64,000 nucleotides of DNA, from contig BMQD01000002.1 in assembly GCA_014647935.1 (NCBI GenBank), forward strand, positions 372,001 through 436,000, read 5' to 3'. Position numbers and translations under genes: made by a program. This document shows positions 57,504 to 64,000 of the stretch, piece after piece. Under the pieces are notes generated by a model. It saw only the letters and a list, made by a program, of their open reading frames with translations. It did not search any database and was not told the DNA's origin. Positions within the stretch are counted from its first letter, which is position 1. Every line of letters begins with the position of its first letter. The DNA is from Planomonospora parontospora (GTDB lineage Bacteria > Actinomycetota > Actinomycetes > Streptosporangiales > Streptosporangiaceae).

Positions 57504-58337
57504 ATGGGTGACTGCGAGCGTGAGCGGCTTCCGCCGTTGCTGGGGCAGCTGTTCGCCGACGGCGGCGAGGGGCGGACCCTCGCGGTCGAGCTGCCGACCG
57601 GAGACCTGGTCTGGCCCGACCCCGGTTACACGTCGCTGCTGACGACTTCGTACCATCAGCCGGCGTTCTGGCTCAGCGACACGGTCGTCTCCGCCGAGCT
57701 GTGGACCAGGCTGCGGGCCGAGCACCCGCACTCGGGCCTGTGGCCGGTGCTGCTGGAGGACACCGTCCAGCCGTGGACGGCCGGCCAGATCGCTCCGGAC
57801 GCCCCCGCCGAGATCGACAACTACAACACCGCCGCGTTCATGGCCGAGGTGTGGGCCGACTGGATCGAGAAGGCCCACCCCGGCCAACTGGAGATCCTGG
57901 ACCCGTTCGGCCCGCGGTGCCCCGGTCCGGCCGGGCCGGGGACGCCGATGGCGGACCCCGACGTGGTCGCCGACTGGTACGCCGGGCTCGTGGCCGAGCG
58001 CCGCACTCCCCTCGGCCTGGTGGCCGTGGACCGGGGGGCCGACGCGCTGGCGGCCATGGGCTGGCAGGGCGCGCTGAACCACAACGAGTGGATGGTCCCG
58101 CTGGCGGCCGTGGTGCGCAGCTGGGAGGACCGGTTCGGCGCGCGGGTGGTCGGCATGGGCTTCAACACCCTGGACCTGAGCGTCGCGGCCCCTCCGGTCA
58201 CGCGGGAGCACGCCCTGCACCTGGCCGCCGAGCACTGGACGTTCTGCCCCGACAGCATCGTGCAGGGAGCCGGGACGCTGATCGACTACGCCGAGCAGAT
58301 CATGGGCAGGAACGCCTGGTCGTTCTGGTGGGACTGA
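57504..58337 (+). CDS. DUF4253-domain protein, 277 aa
   Basis: The C-terminal part has the DUF4253 pattern: G-F-N-T-L-D-L-S-V-A-A-P-P near 222, H-A-L-H-L-A-A-E-H-W-T-F-C-P-D and Y-A-E-Q-I-M-G-R-N-A-W-S-F-W-W-D at the end. The middle has W-P-V-L-L-E-D and A-E-V-W-A-D-W. Many such proteins are encoded near polymorphic toxins, where DUF4253 can be an immunity-like domain, but no toxin is visible here. ATG 57504; open frame to 57399 is less supported. Function unknown. Confidence 0.82.
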   Translation: MGDCERERLPPLLGQLFADGGEGRTLAVELPTGDLVWPDPGYTSLLTTSYHQPAFWLSDTVVSAELWTRLRAEHPHSGLWPVLLEDTVQPWTAGQIAPDAPAEIDNYNTAAFMAEVWADWIEKAHPGQLEILDPFGPRCPGPAGPGTPMADPDVVADWYAGLVAERRTPLGLVAVDRGADALAAMGWQGALNHNEWMVPLAAVVRSWEDRFGARVVGMGFNTLDLSVAAPPVTREHALHLAAEHWTFCPDSIVQGAGTLIDYAEQIMGRNAWSFWWD

Positions 58338-58438
58338 GCCCCGTCCGCCCGTCCGGCGGGCTCGGCGCGAGGAGGCCGCCGGGGGCCGCCGCTGTGATCG
58401 CGATCGTGAACAGAACATGGCTCTTGTCGCGACGCTTC

Positions 58439-58453
58439 CAGAATGAGATTCTG
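58439..58453 (+). promoter_or_regulatory. palindrome upstream of the hydrolase gene
   Basis: CAGAAT-GAG-ATTCTG, perfect 6-base arms, 30 bases before the start. GAACAGAAC (58408) and CTGTTC (58452) also form a spaced inverted pair. Confidence 0.45.
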
Positions 58454-58482
58454 TTCCGACGGACGAGCACGGTGGGAGTGAG

Positions 58483-59349
58483 ATGGCTCTGCGCGCCTCG
58501 GCGAACGGCATCGAGATCGCCTATGACACCTTCGGGTCCCCGGGAGGGCGCCCGCTGCTCCTGATCATGGGGCTGGGCTCCCAGATGATCCACTGGGACG
58601 AGGAGTTCTGCACGCTGCTCGCGGACGGGGGGCACCACGTCATCCGGTTCGACAACCGGGACGTGGGCGAGTCCACCCACTTCCACGACGCGGGCACGCC
58701 CTCCTTCGGCCCCGTTTCCAGTGCGGACGCGCCGTACCTGCTCGGCGACATGGCGGACGATGCCGCCGGGCTGCTCGACGCGCTCGGCCTGGAGTCGGCG
58801 CACGTGGCCGGCGTCTCCATGGGCGGGATGATCGCCCAGGCGATGGCCATCCGCCACCCGGACCGGGTGCGCAGCCTGACCTCGATCATGTCCACGCCGA
58901 GCCCGCAGGCCGCCCCGCCCACCGAGGCGGCCATGGCGGCGCTCATGTCGCCGCCCTCGCCCGACCGGGAGACCGCGATCGCGCGGGCGCTGGAGACCTG
59001 GAAGGTCATCGCCTCGCCGGGCTACCCCTTCGACGCCGACCGGATCGCCCGGCTCGCGGGCCTGAGCTACGACCGCGCCTACGACCCCGCCGGGGTGGCC
59101 CGGCAGCTCGCCGCGATCATGGCCTCGGGCGACCGCGCGCCGCTGCTCAAGGAGCTGTCGGTGCCGGCCCTGGTCCTGCACGGGGAGCAGGACCAGCTCG
59201 TGCCGCTGCCCGGCGGGATCGCCACGGCGGACGCCGTGCCCGGCGCCAGGCTGGTCACCTACCCGGGCATGGGGCACGACCTGCCGCGCCCGCTCTGGCC
59301 GGAGTTCGCCGCCGAGATCGGCGGCCTGACCGCCACCGCGGAGCGCTAG
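58483..59349 (+). CDS. alpha/beta hydrolase, 288 aa
   Basis: Alpha/beta hydrolase of the methylesterase/haloperoxidase-like kind: oxyanion L-L-I-M-G-L-G-S-Q near 26-34, nucleophile in A-G-V-S-M-G-G near 107-113, acid in H-G-E-Q-D-Q-L-V-P near 233, His in P-G-M-G-H-D-L-P. F-D-N-R-D-V-G-E-S is the typical loop after strand 4. Resembles RdmC/aclacinomycin-methylesterase-like proteins, also common outside antibiotic clusters. ATG 58483 with GGGAGTGAG upstream. Substrate unknown. Confidence 0.87.
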   Translation: MALRASANGIEIAYDTFGSPGGRPLLLIMGLGSQMIHWDEEFCTLLADGGHHVIRFDNRDVGESTHFHDAGTPSFGPVSSADAPYLLGDMADDAAGLLDALGLESAHVAGVSMGGMIAQAMAIRHPDRVRSLTSIMSTPSPQAAPPTEAAMAALMSPPSPDRETAIARALETWKVIASPGYPFDADRIARLAGLSYDRAYDPAGVARQLAAIMASGDRAPLLKELSVPALVLHGEQDQLVPLPGGIATADAVPGARLVTYPGMGHDLPRPLWPEFAAEIGGLTATAER

Positions 59350-59421
59350 GCCCGGCCGCCGGTCGACCAGCGGCTCCGGCCGCGGCCCCCGCCTCCCGGG
59401 GCGCGGACCGCGGCCGGAGGT

Positions 59422-59793
59422 TCAGACTTCGAGCTTCTCCTCGATGCCGCGCAGGTTGTGCCGGGCCAGCGCCAGGTTGGCGCGGCCGCGATCGAGCGCG
59501 AGGTAGAGGAAGAGGCCCTTGCCGCCCCGGCCGGTGATCGGCCGGATGATGTGGTACTGGTCGGTGAGGGTGATGAGGATGTCCTCGATGGTGGCCTTGA
59601 GGCCCAGCGACTCCATCGTCCGCAGCTTGGCCTTGACGACCTCGGTGTTGCCCGCCGCCGCGACCTGGAGGTCGAGGTCCTTGGAACCCCCGAGCGCGCC
59701 CAGGGCCATCCCGCTGTTGTAGTCCACGACCACCGCGCCGACGGCGCCGTCGATCGCCATCATCTCCTTGAGGGACACGTCCATGCTGGCCAT
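59422..59793 (-). CDS. roadblock/LC7-domain protein (3), 123 aa
   Basis: Roadblock/LC7 protein: M-A-I-D-G-A-V-G-A-V-V-V-D-Y-N-S-G-M-A at the start, and I-R-P-I-T-G-R-G-G-K-G-L-F-L-Y-L-A-L-D-R near 84-104, ending N-L-A-L-A-R-H-N-L-R. Such proteins in bacteria partner small GTPases or form homodimers. ATG 59793 has GGAGAG. Last gene of the cassette 61715-59422; the gap to the previous gene is 28 bases. The end sequence is very like that of roadblock (1). Confidence 0.88.
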   Translation of the reverse strand: MASMDVSLKEMMAIDGAVGAVVVDYNSGMALGALGGSKDLDLQVAAAGNTEVVKAKLRTMESLGLKATIEDILITLTDQYHIIRPITGRGGKGLFLYLALDRGRANLALARHNLRGIEEKLEV

Positions 59794-59821
59794 TGGTCTC
59801 TCCGATCACTGAGTTGTCGAG

Positions 59822-60220
59822 TCACTGTGTTGTCGAGGGTCTGGTCGTTGCCGACATGCGTTCGCCGATGGCGGCCAGGTTCGCCGCCGTCCTGCGGCCC
59901 TCCAGTCGCAGCAGCCCGAGGTTGGTGCCCGGGCGGGCCGTGACCGCGAGGACGATCTTGGGGCCGGCGGCGTAGAAGGCCGCGTAGCCGTTGGTGCCGG
60001 AGATCAGGGTCTCCTCCAGGGCGCCCTTGCCGATGAGGCCGGTCATCCGGCGGCTGAGGGCCAGCAGGGCGGAGGAGAGCGCGCCGGTCTGCTCGACGCT
60101 GCCGGCCATGTCACCGGCGATCACCAGGCCGTCCACGCTGCACGCGACGCTGCCGTCCACGTCGGGCATGCGCCGGCGCAGCAGGACCATCTCCCGGTAC
60201 ACCTCGTCACGCAGTTCCAC
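59822..60220 (-). CDS. roadblock-like protein (2), 132 aa
   Basis: More divergent roadblock-fold protein with V-A-C-S-V-D-G-L-V-I-A-G near 25-36 and L-S-R-R-M-T-G-L-I-G-K-G. Y-A-A-F-Y-A-A-G-P-K-I-V-L-A-V-T-A-R forms the second half. GTG 60220 has AAGGAGG six bases upstream; an ATG at 60226 lies too close to the site, and the frame is open to GTG 60274. Third gene of the cassette. Confidence 0.78.
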   Translation of the reverse strand: MELRDEVYREMVLLRRRMPDVDGSVACSVDGLVIAGDMAGSVEQTGALSSALLALSRRMTGLIGKGALEETLISGTNGYAAFYAAGPKIVLAVTARPGTNLGLLRLEGRRTAANLAAIGERMSATTRPSTTQ

Positions 60221-60284
60221 GGGCATCCTCCTTCCGATCAGCTTCAGCGTCCGCAGCCTCAGGGTCAGCGGCACGAGACCGACC

Positions 60285-61331
60285 TCATGCGAGCGCCTCC
60301 AATGCGTTCCTCAGCCGGATGAGCAGGTTCACGTCGGTGGGGTCCCCCGTGGCGGCGGGGAGCCACTCCGGGGACGGCCGGGGCCGGACCGCTTCGGCCC
60401 CGGCCTCCGGGGCGATCCCGGCCTCCGGGGCGATCCCGGCCTCCGGGGCGGTCCCGGCGCGGGCGGCGGCGCCGGCCCGCCGGGGGAGGACCCCGGACGG
60501 AGCGGACGCCCCGGGTGGAGCGGGCGCTCCGGGCACCGGAGCCTCGGGCGGCGGGCCGGACGGGACGCGGGACCGGGTCTCCGGAGGCGCCCCGGCCGGC
60601 GCCTCCGGAGACGTCTTCGGGGATGTCCTCGGCGGGGCCTCCGGCGGTTCTCCGGGAGGGGCCTCCGGCGGCGGCTCCGGTCGGCGCAGCAGCCCCGCCG
60701 CGCCGAGCTGCCGTACGGCCAGCAGCACCGAGTAGGCGGGACGGCCCAGCTTGCGGGCCAGGTCGGCGGGGGTCGCCGAGGAGTCCGCGCCGACCAGGAC
60801 CTCCCACTGGAGGGAGGTGAGCATGACCTGCTGGGCGGGGATGCGCGCCAGCGGGACGACGGGAAGGGTGTCCAGCTCGGCGGATGGCCAGGCCTGGTCC
60901 AACTGTGCCCTCCTTCGCCCGTGCTCCCGGAGCAGTCCGGTCACGTCGAAATACCACTGGGGTCCGAGCCAGTGCCGGTCCTCCGGGCGGAACCGCATCC
61001 GGACGCCGGTGGCGTCGAACAGGAAGAACGCGGCGTCGAGCACCGCGCCCAGCACGCAGAACTCCAGCTCGCCCCGGGTGAGCAGGCCCCGGTCGACCAG
61101 CAGGCCGCCGCCCGGCCGCTGCTCCGACGCGGCCTGCCTGGCCTGCCGTACGGCGTGCGCGGAGATCCGGCCGCCGGCGACGAGCAGGTCCTCGGCCCGG
61201 GGGCAGCAGGCGCTCTCGGCGTAGGTGACCCGGCCGCCGGTGAGGTAGAACACCCCGGCCTTCCCCAGGCGCAGGGCGCCGGTCGCCCGGTCGTCGGCGA
61301 GTCCGCGCAGGACGCTCTCGGCGGTCGGCAT
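60285..61331 (-). CDS. DUF4388-like regulator with roadblock neighbours, 348 aa
   Basis: N-terminal 110 residues are DUF4388-like: L-A-D-D-R-A-T-G-A-L-R-L-G-K-A-G-V-F-Y-L, then L-L-V-D-R-G-L-L-T-R-G-E-L. A winged-helix-like segment lies near 170-215 (A-T-P-A-D-L-A-R-K-L-G-R-P-A-Y-S-V), and a Pro/Ala-rich linker with E-A-P-P and A-P-E-A-G-I units leads to a short C-terminal helix D-V-N-L-L-I-R-L-R-N. The linker is coded by 18-base tandem repeats at about 60401-60457. ATG 61331 is 3 bases from the stop of roadblock (1). DUF4388 proteins are often found with roadblock proteins in signalling; function here is unknown. Confidence 0.75.
   Translation of the reverse strand: MPTAESVLRGLADDRATGALRLGKAGVFYLTGGRVTYAESACCPRAEDLLVAGGRISAHAVRQARQAASEQRPGGGLLVDRGLLTRGELEFCVLGAVLDAAFFLFDATGVRMRFRPEDRHWLGPQWYFDVTGLLREHGRRRAQLDQAWPSAELDTLPVVPLARIPAQQVMLTSLQWEVLVGADSSATPADLARKLGRPAYSVLLAVRQLGAAGLLRRPEPPPEAPPGEPPEAPPRTSPKTSPEAPAGAPPETRSRVPSGPPPEAPVPGAPAPPGASAPSGVLPRRAGAAARAGTAPEAGIAPEAGIAPEAGAEAVRPRPSPEWLPAATGDPTDVNLLIRLRNALEALA
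60401..60457 (-). repeat. 18-base tandem repeat in the DUF4388-like gene
   Basis: Three units of CCGGCCTCCGGGGCGATC (encoding A-P-E-A-G-I) in frame. Confidence 0.85.
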
Positions 61332-61334
61332 GGC

Positions 61335-61715
61335 TCACGTCGTTATGAGCCGGCCGGAAAGCGCCTGGAGCCGGTGGCGGGCCAGGGCCAGATTCGAACG
61401 GCCGGGATCGAGTCGGACATATATCACTAATGGGCCATCGAAAACTGTTTCCAGAGGTTTCAGTAAATGATGCCCATCGTCCGCGGTAATGATCATTTCA
61501 TTGACGCGGACCGTGCCGGTGGGGGAGGTCGCGGCGAGTCCGTCCAGGGTCGCCTGGAGGGTCCCGCTGAGGCCGGCCGCGGACTTCTCCGCGTCCAGGT
61601 GGCGGCTGCCGCCGCCGGTCGCCACGGCCATCCCGCTGGTCTGGTCGATCAGGATCGCGTCCAGCGCGCCGGGGATGGCCATCACCTCGGTCAGGCACTC
61701 TTCGATTCCGAGCAC
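61335..61715 (-). CDS. roadblock/LC7-domain protein (1), 126 aa
   Basis: Roadblock/LC7 protein: M-A-I-P-G-A-L-D-A-I-L-I-D-Q-T-S-G-M-A-V and R-V-N-E-M-I-I-T-A-D-D-G-H-H-L-L-K near 70-86, ending S-N-L-A-L-A-R-H-R-L. GTG 61715 is the start. First gene of the cassette (roadblock 1 - DUF4388-like - roadblock 2 - roadblock 3), all on the minus strand with gaps of 3 to 65 bases. AT-rich DNA at 61740-61805 probably holds the promoter. Confidence 0.87.
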   Translation of the reverse strand: MLGIEECLTEVMAIPGALDAILIDQTSGMAVATGGGSRHLDAEKSAAGLSGTLQATLDGLAATSPTGTVRVNEMIITADDGHHLLKPLETVFDGPLVIYVRLDPGRSNLALARHRLQALSGRLITT

Positions 61716-61867
61716 TCGAACTCCCTCGCCGACGGCTGCGGAAAACGTCGCCCGGCCAGAGTAGGGAATTCCCGAGAGAGTTATGTGTCCTAATAAAAAA
61801 TGAGATGTGGGGAGGAGGAAGTTTCATCCACCGGGTAGAAGGAAGCGCACTCCATGTGCAACACCGT

Positions 61868-63082
61868 CTACTGGCCTTCGGAGATAAGTGCCTTCTCGTC
61901 CGGCTTGAAAATAAGAATATTCTTCACATAAGACTGCACTGCGGTCTGCAGTCCGACGTCGCCCCCGGCCTCCTGGGACATGTACCAGCGGTGGTCGAGC
62001 ACCTCGTGGAAGAGCTGGGCGGGCTCCAGCTTGCGCCGCATCTCCTCCGGGACGGCCTCGACCGTCGGCTGGAACACCTCGGCCAGCCAGCGGTGGGCCA
62101 CGATCGCCTCGTCCTCGTGGCGCAGGCCGTACGAGACGCGGAAGGAGTCGAGGTCGTTGAGCAGCCGCCGGGCCTGGTTCTCCTCCACGTCCAGGCCGGT
62201 GAGGCGGAGCAGCCTGCGCTGGTGGTGGCCGGCGTCCACGACCTTGGGCCGGACGATCAACCGGCCGGTGCCCGCCTTGCGGCGGACCATCATCTCGGCG
62301 ACGTCGAAGCCGAGGGAGTTCAGCCGGCGGATCCGCTGGTCGATCATGTGCCAGTCGACCTCCTCGATGATCTCGTCGGAGGTGAGCTCGCCCCAGAGCG
62401 CGTGGTAGCGCGAGCAGACCGAGTCGGCCACCTCCTCCGGGTCGATGGAGGGGTGGAGCAGGCCGCCGGCCTCCAGGTCGAGCATCTCGCCGTAGAGGTT
62501 GGTGTGCGCGACGTCGATGTCGTGCCGGCGCTGCCCCTCGCTGATCATTGGGTGGAGCTCGCCGGTCTCGGCGTCGACCAGGTAGGCGGCGAAGGAGCCT
62601 GCGTCCCTGCGGAAGAGCACGTTCGACAGCGAGCAGTCGCCCCAGTAGAAGCCGTTCAGGTGGAGCCGGACGAGCAGGACCGCCAGGGCGTCCAGGAGCC
62701 GGTTGAGGGTGTCGGGCCGGATGGTCCCCGACATGACGGCCCGGTAGGGCAGGGAGAACTGCAGGTGCTGGGTGATCAGCGCGGAGTCCAGCGGCTCGCC
62801 GTCGGCGCCGGTCCGGCCGGTGACGTACGCCACCGGCTCCACCGCGGGGGTGTCCAGCCGGTGCAGATCCCACAGCAGGCGGTACTCCCGCCTGGCGTAG
62901 TGCTCGCTGATCTCCTTGATCGCGTAGACCCGGCCGGAGAGCCGGGCGAAGCGCACCACGTGCCGGGAGATGCCGCGCGGCAGCGAGACCAGGCGGTGCT
63001 CCGGCCACTTCTCCAGGGGCACGTCCCAGGGCAGGCGGAGCAGGTCCGGGTCGCTGGGGGAGCCGGTCAGCTGGAGGGGCAT
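61868..63082 (-). CDS. DUF4032-domain kinase-like protein, 404 aa
   Basis: Protein-kinase-like fold with the LPS-kinase-type catalytic loop: ATP-binding Lys56 in Y-A-I-K-E, W-G-D-C-S-L-S-N (Asp149, Asn154) and metal-binding Asp170 in Y-L-V-D-A-E-T-G. The DUF4032 C-terminal domain covers about 230-400. Substrate unknown. ATG 63082 with GAGGACTGACG, two bases after the aldolase stop, so the two are one operon. The end of the roadblock-cassette promoter region lies downstream. Confidence 0.85.
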   Translation of the reverse strand: MPLQLTGSPSDPDLLRLPWDVPLEKWPEHRLVSLPRGISRHVVRFARLSGRVYAIKEISEHYARREYRLLWDLHRLDTPAVEPVAYVTGRTGADGEPLDSALITQHLQFSLPYRAVMSGTIRPDTLNRLLDALAVLLVRLHLNGFYWGDCSLSNVLFRRDAGSFAAYLVDAETGELHPMISEGQRRHDIDVAHTNLYGEMLDLEAGGLLHPSIDPEEVADSVCSRYHALWGELTSDEIIEEVDWHMIDQRIRRLNSLGFDVAEMMVRRKAGTGRLIVRPKVVDAGHHQRRLLRLTGLDVEENQARRLLNDLDSFRVSYGLRHEDEAIVAHRWLAEVFQPTVEAVPEEMRRKLEPAQLFHEVLDHRWYMSQEAGGDVGLQTAVQSYVKNILIFKPDEKALISEGQ

Positions 63083-63084
63083 CG

Positions 63085-63741
63085 TCAGTCCTCGCGGGTG
63101 GGGAACGTCGGGGGGTTGAAGGCGCGGTGGGCCACGGCCGCGAGCTGTTCGCCGGTGAGCACCCGGGGCTCGCCGACCGCCCTGGCGCGGACGTAGACCT
63201 CGCAGAGCCACTCCAGCAGCCGGGTCGCCTCGAAGGCGCCCGCCAGGTCGTCGCCGAGGGTGACGCCGCCGTGGGAGGCCAGCAGCGCGGCCCTCCTGCC
63301 GCCCTCCAGGGCGGCGCGGACGTTCGCGGCCAGCTCCGGGGTGCCGTAGGTGGCGTACTCGGCGACCCGGACCGGTCCGCCGAGCAGGAGCACGGTGTAG
63401 TGGATCGGCGGCAGCTCCGTCATGGTGGCGGCGACCACGGCGCCGAAAACGGAGTGGGTGTGCACCACGGCCCCGGCGTCGCCGCTCGCGTAGACCGCCA
63501 GGTGCATCGGCGTCTCGGAGGAGGGCCGCAGCGCGCCCTCGACCAGGTGGCCCGCCACGTCGACGACCGGGCAGGCCTCGGGCTCCAGCCGGTCCAGGGG
63601 GACCCCGCTCGGCGTGACCGCGACCAGGTCCCCGGCGCGCACGCTCAGGTTGCCGGCGGTCCCGACGACCAGTCCGGTCTCGGCGGCCCGGCGGCCGTAC
63701 TCGCACAGCAGGCGGCGTTGCTCGGCCAGCAGCATGACCAT
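63085..63741 (-). CDS. class II aldolase/adducin-family protein, 218 aa
   Basis: Zinc enzyme of the fuculose-phosphate aldolase/ribulose-phosphate epimerase family. G-T-A-G-N-L-S-V-R near 27-35 is the phosphate loop, S-S-E-T-P-M-H (catalytic Glu) near 75-80, V-V-H-T-H-S-V the first two zinc-binding His and S-H-G-G-V-T-L-G the third region. ATG 63741 or 63735. First gene of an operon with the DUF4032 kinase-like gene, suggesting a sugar-phosphate or nucleoside-sugar salvage step; substrate not certain. Confidence 0.87.
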   Translation of the reverse strand: MVMLLAEQRRLLCEYGRRAAETGLVVGTAGNLSVRAGDLVAVTPSGVPLDRLEPEACPVVDVAGHLVEGALRPSSETPMHLAVYASGDAGAVVHTHSVFGAVVAATMTELPPIHYTVLLLGGPVRVAEYATYGTPELAANVRAALEGGRRAALLASHGGVTLGDDLAGAFEATRLLEWLCEVYVRARAVGEPRVLTGEQLAAVAHRAFNPPTFPTRED

Positions 63742-63753
63742 AAACGTACGGCT

Positions 63754-63779
63754 TTGCGGTAATAAGGGGCAAACCGCAA
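63754..63779 (-). promoter_or_regulatory. inverted repeat upstream of the aldolase operon
   Basis: TTGCGGT-N12-ACCGCAA, perfect 7-base arms, 13 bases upstream of the aldolase start, with an AT-rich centre (AATAAG). Likely promoter/operator. Confidence 0.5.
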
Positions 63780-63886
63780 CTTACTCCGTCATGCGGAAGA
63801 CGCGCCCGCGACGCGACGGCCTTCTGGGCCTGGGAACGGGCGTGGCGTGATTCGGCGTCCCGCCTCCGATGTGATCTCCTGGGGCG

Positions 63887-64000
63887 ATGGACCTGCTTGA
63901 CGACTCCGCCGTGCAGCGGCGGCTGGCCGAGGTGCCCGAGTGGCGGCGCGAGGGCGACGAGATCCGCCGGAAGGTGACCGCCCCCGACTTCCCAACCGCG
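63887..64000 (+). CDS. pterin-4a-carbinolamine dehydratase, 5' part
   Basis: The first 38 codons are present and the gene runs off the window. The sequence L-A-E-V-P-E-W-R-R-E-G-D-E-I-R-R-K-V and A-P-D-F-P-T-A fits the start of 4a-hydroxytetrahydrobiopterin dehydratase (PCD/DCoH), which has W...I.R.F/V....F..A. ATG 63887 follows a weak CTGGGG. The active-site His pair would lie beyond the window, so the call rests on the N-terminus. Confidence 0.65.
   Translation, partial: MDLLDDSAVQRRLAEVPEWRREGDEIRRKVTAPDFPTA

Noticed and set aside
57504-58337. Immunity gene of a polymorphic toxin system
   Set aside because: DUF4253 can have this role, but no toxin, Rhs or secretion gene is next to it.

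Overview
The window is about 70 % G+C or more, with strong G/C bias at third codon positions, many GTG starts, several probably leaderless genes and gene families typical of filamentous actinomycetes (ECF42 sigma factor, SecA2, DUF3073, roadblock/LC7 proteins, HTH-nSTAND-WD40 ATPase, CGNR zinc finger regulator, DUF4253, DUF4032). It reads as ordinary chromosome of an actinomycete, most likely Streptosporangiales (Streptosporangium/Nonomuraea type); the genus is inference. I see no rRNA, CRISPR array, insertion sequence, prophage or biosynthetic gene cluster. One tRNA (Lys, CTT) is present.

Layout. 1-8.2 kb: tail of an FAD monooxygenase, an alpha/beta hydrolase, secreted proteins, a four-helix cytochrome b-like protein and a large HTH/nSTAND/WD40 protein. 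8.2-15.3 kb: secreted CE1 esterase with a CBM2 and its LacI regulator, then four regulator/target pairs or single regulators (ArsR-like HTH/hydrolase, TetR/RidA, MmyB-type HTH). 15.3-18.8 kb: molybdate ModB-ModC without ModA, a five-copy 23-bp repeat and an APH-type kinase. 18.9-28.2 kb: SecA2, a CHASE3 histidine kinase, a VOC protein, a NarL/DesK-type pair and an epoxide hydrolase homologue lacking its catalytic His. 28.2-33.8 kb: CGNR regulator/methyltransferase, a DMT-like permease with a repeat tail, FAD monooxygenase/TetR, GNAT. 33.9-39.4 kb: three acyl-CoA dehydrogenases and a TetR whose own operator resembles the site in front of the first dehydrogenase, then a NERD protein. 39.5-45.99 kb: MCP, MoxR-VWA pair, tRNA-Lys, a free-standing PcrA-type Tudor domain and a broken acyl-CoA synthetase. 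46-51.1 kb: MarR/PPOX pair with overlapping start codons inside one operator, a DUF234-type ATPase/nuclease behind a 41-base perfect palindrome, and a Gly/Tyr-rich secreted protein. 51.3-54.2 kb: a DGPF/YCII - ECF42 sigma - DoxX module with two matching ECF42-type promoters, and DUF3073. 54.5-57.2 kb: a SulP transporter between two paralogous ArsR genes. 57.5-64 kb: DUF4253 protein, hydrolase, a four-gene roadblock/DUF4388 cassette, a DUF4032 kinase-like protein with a class II aldolase, and the start of a pterin dehydratase gene.

Themes. The window is dense in small local regulatory circuits, most with a readable inverted-repeat operator in the intergenic region. A second pattern is that at least five unrelated genes have their 3' end, in several cases including the stop codon, tandemly repeated just downstream. 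The best candidates for under-described systems are the roadblock/DUF4388 cassette, the DUF234 ATPase/nuclease with its palindrome, the MarR/PPOX switch and the 3'-end duplications. Everything here was read by eye; no database search was run.
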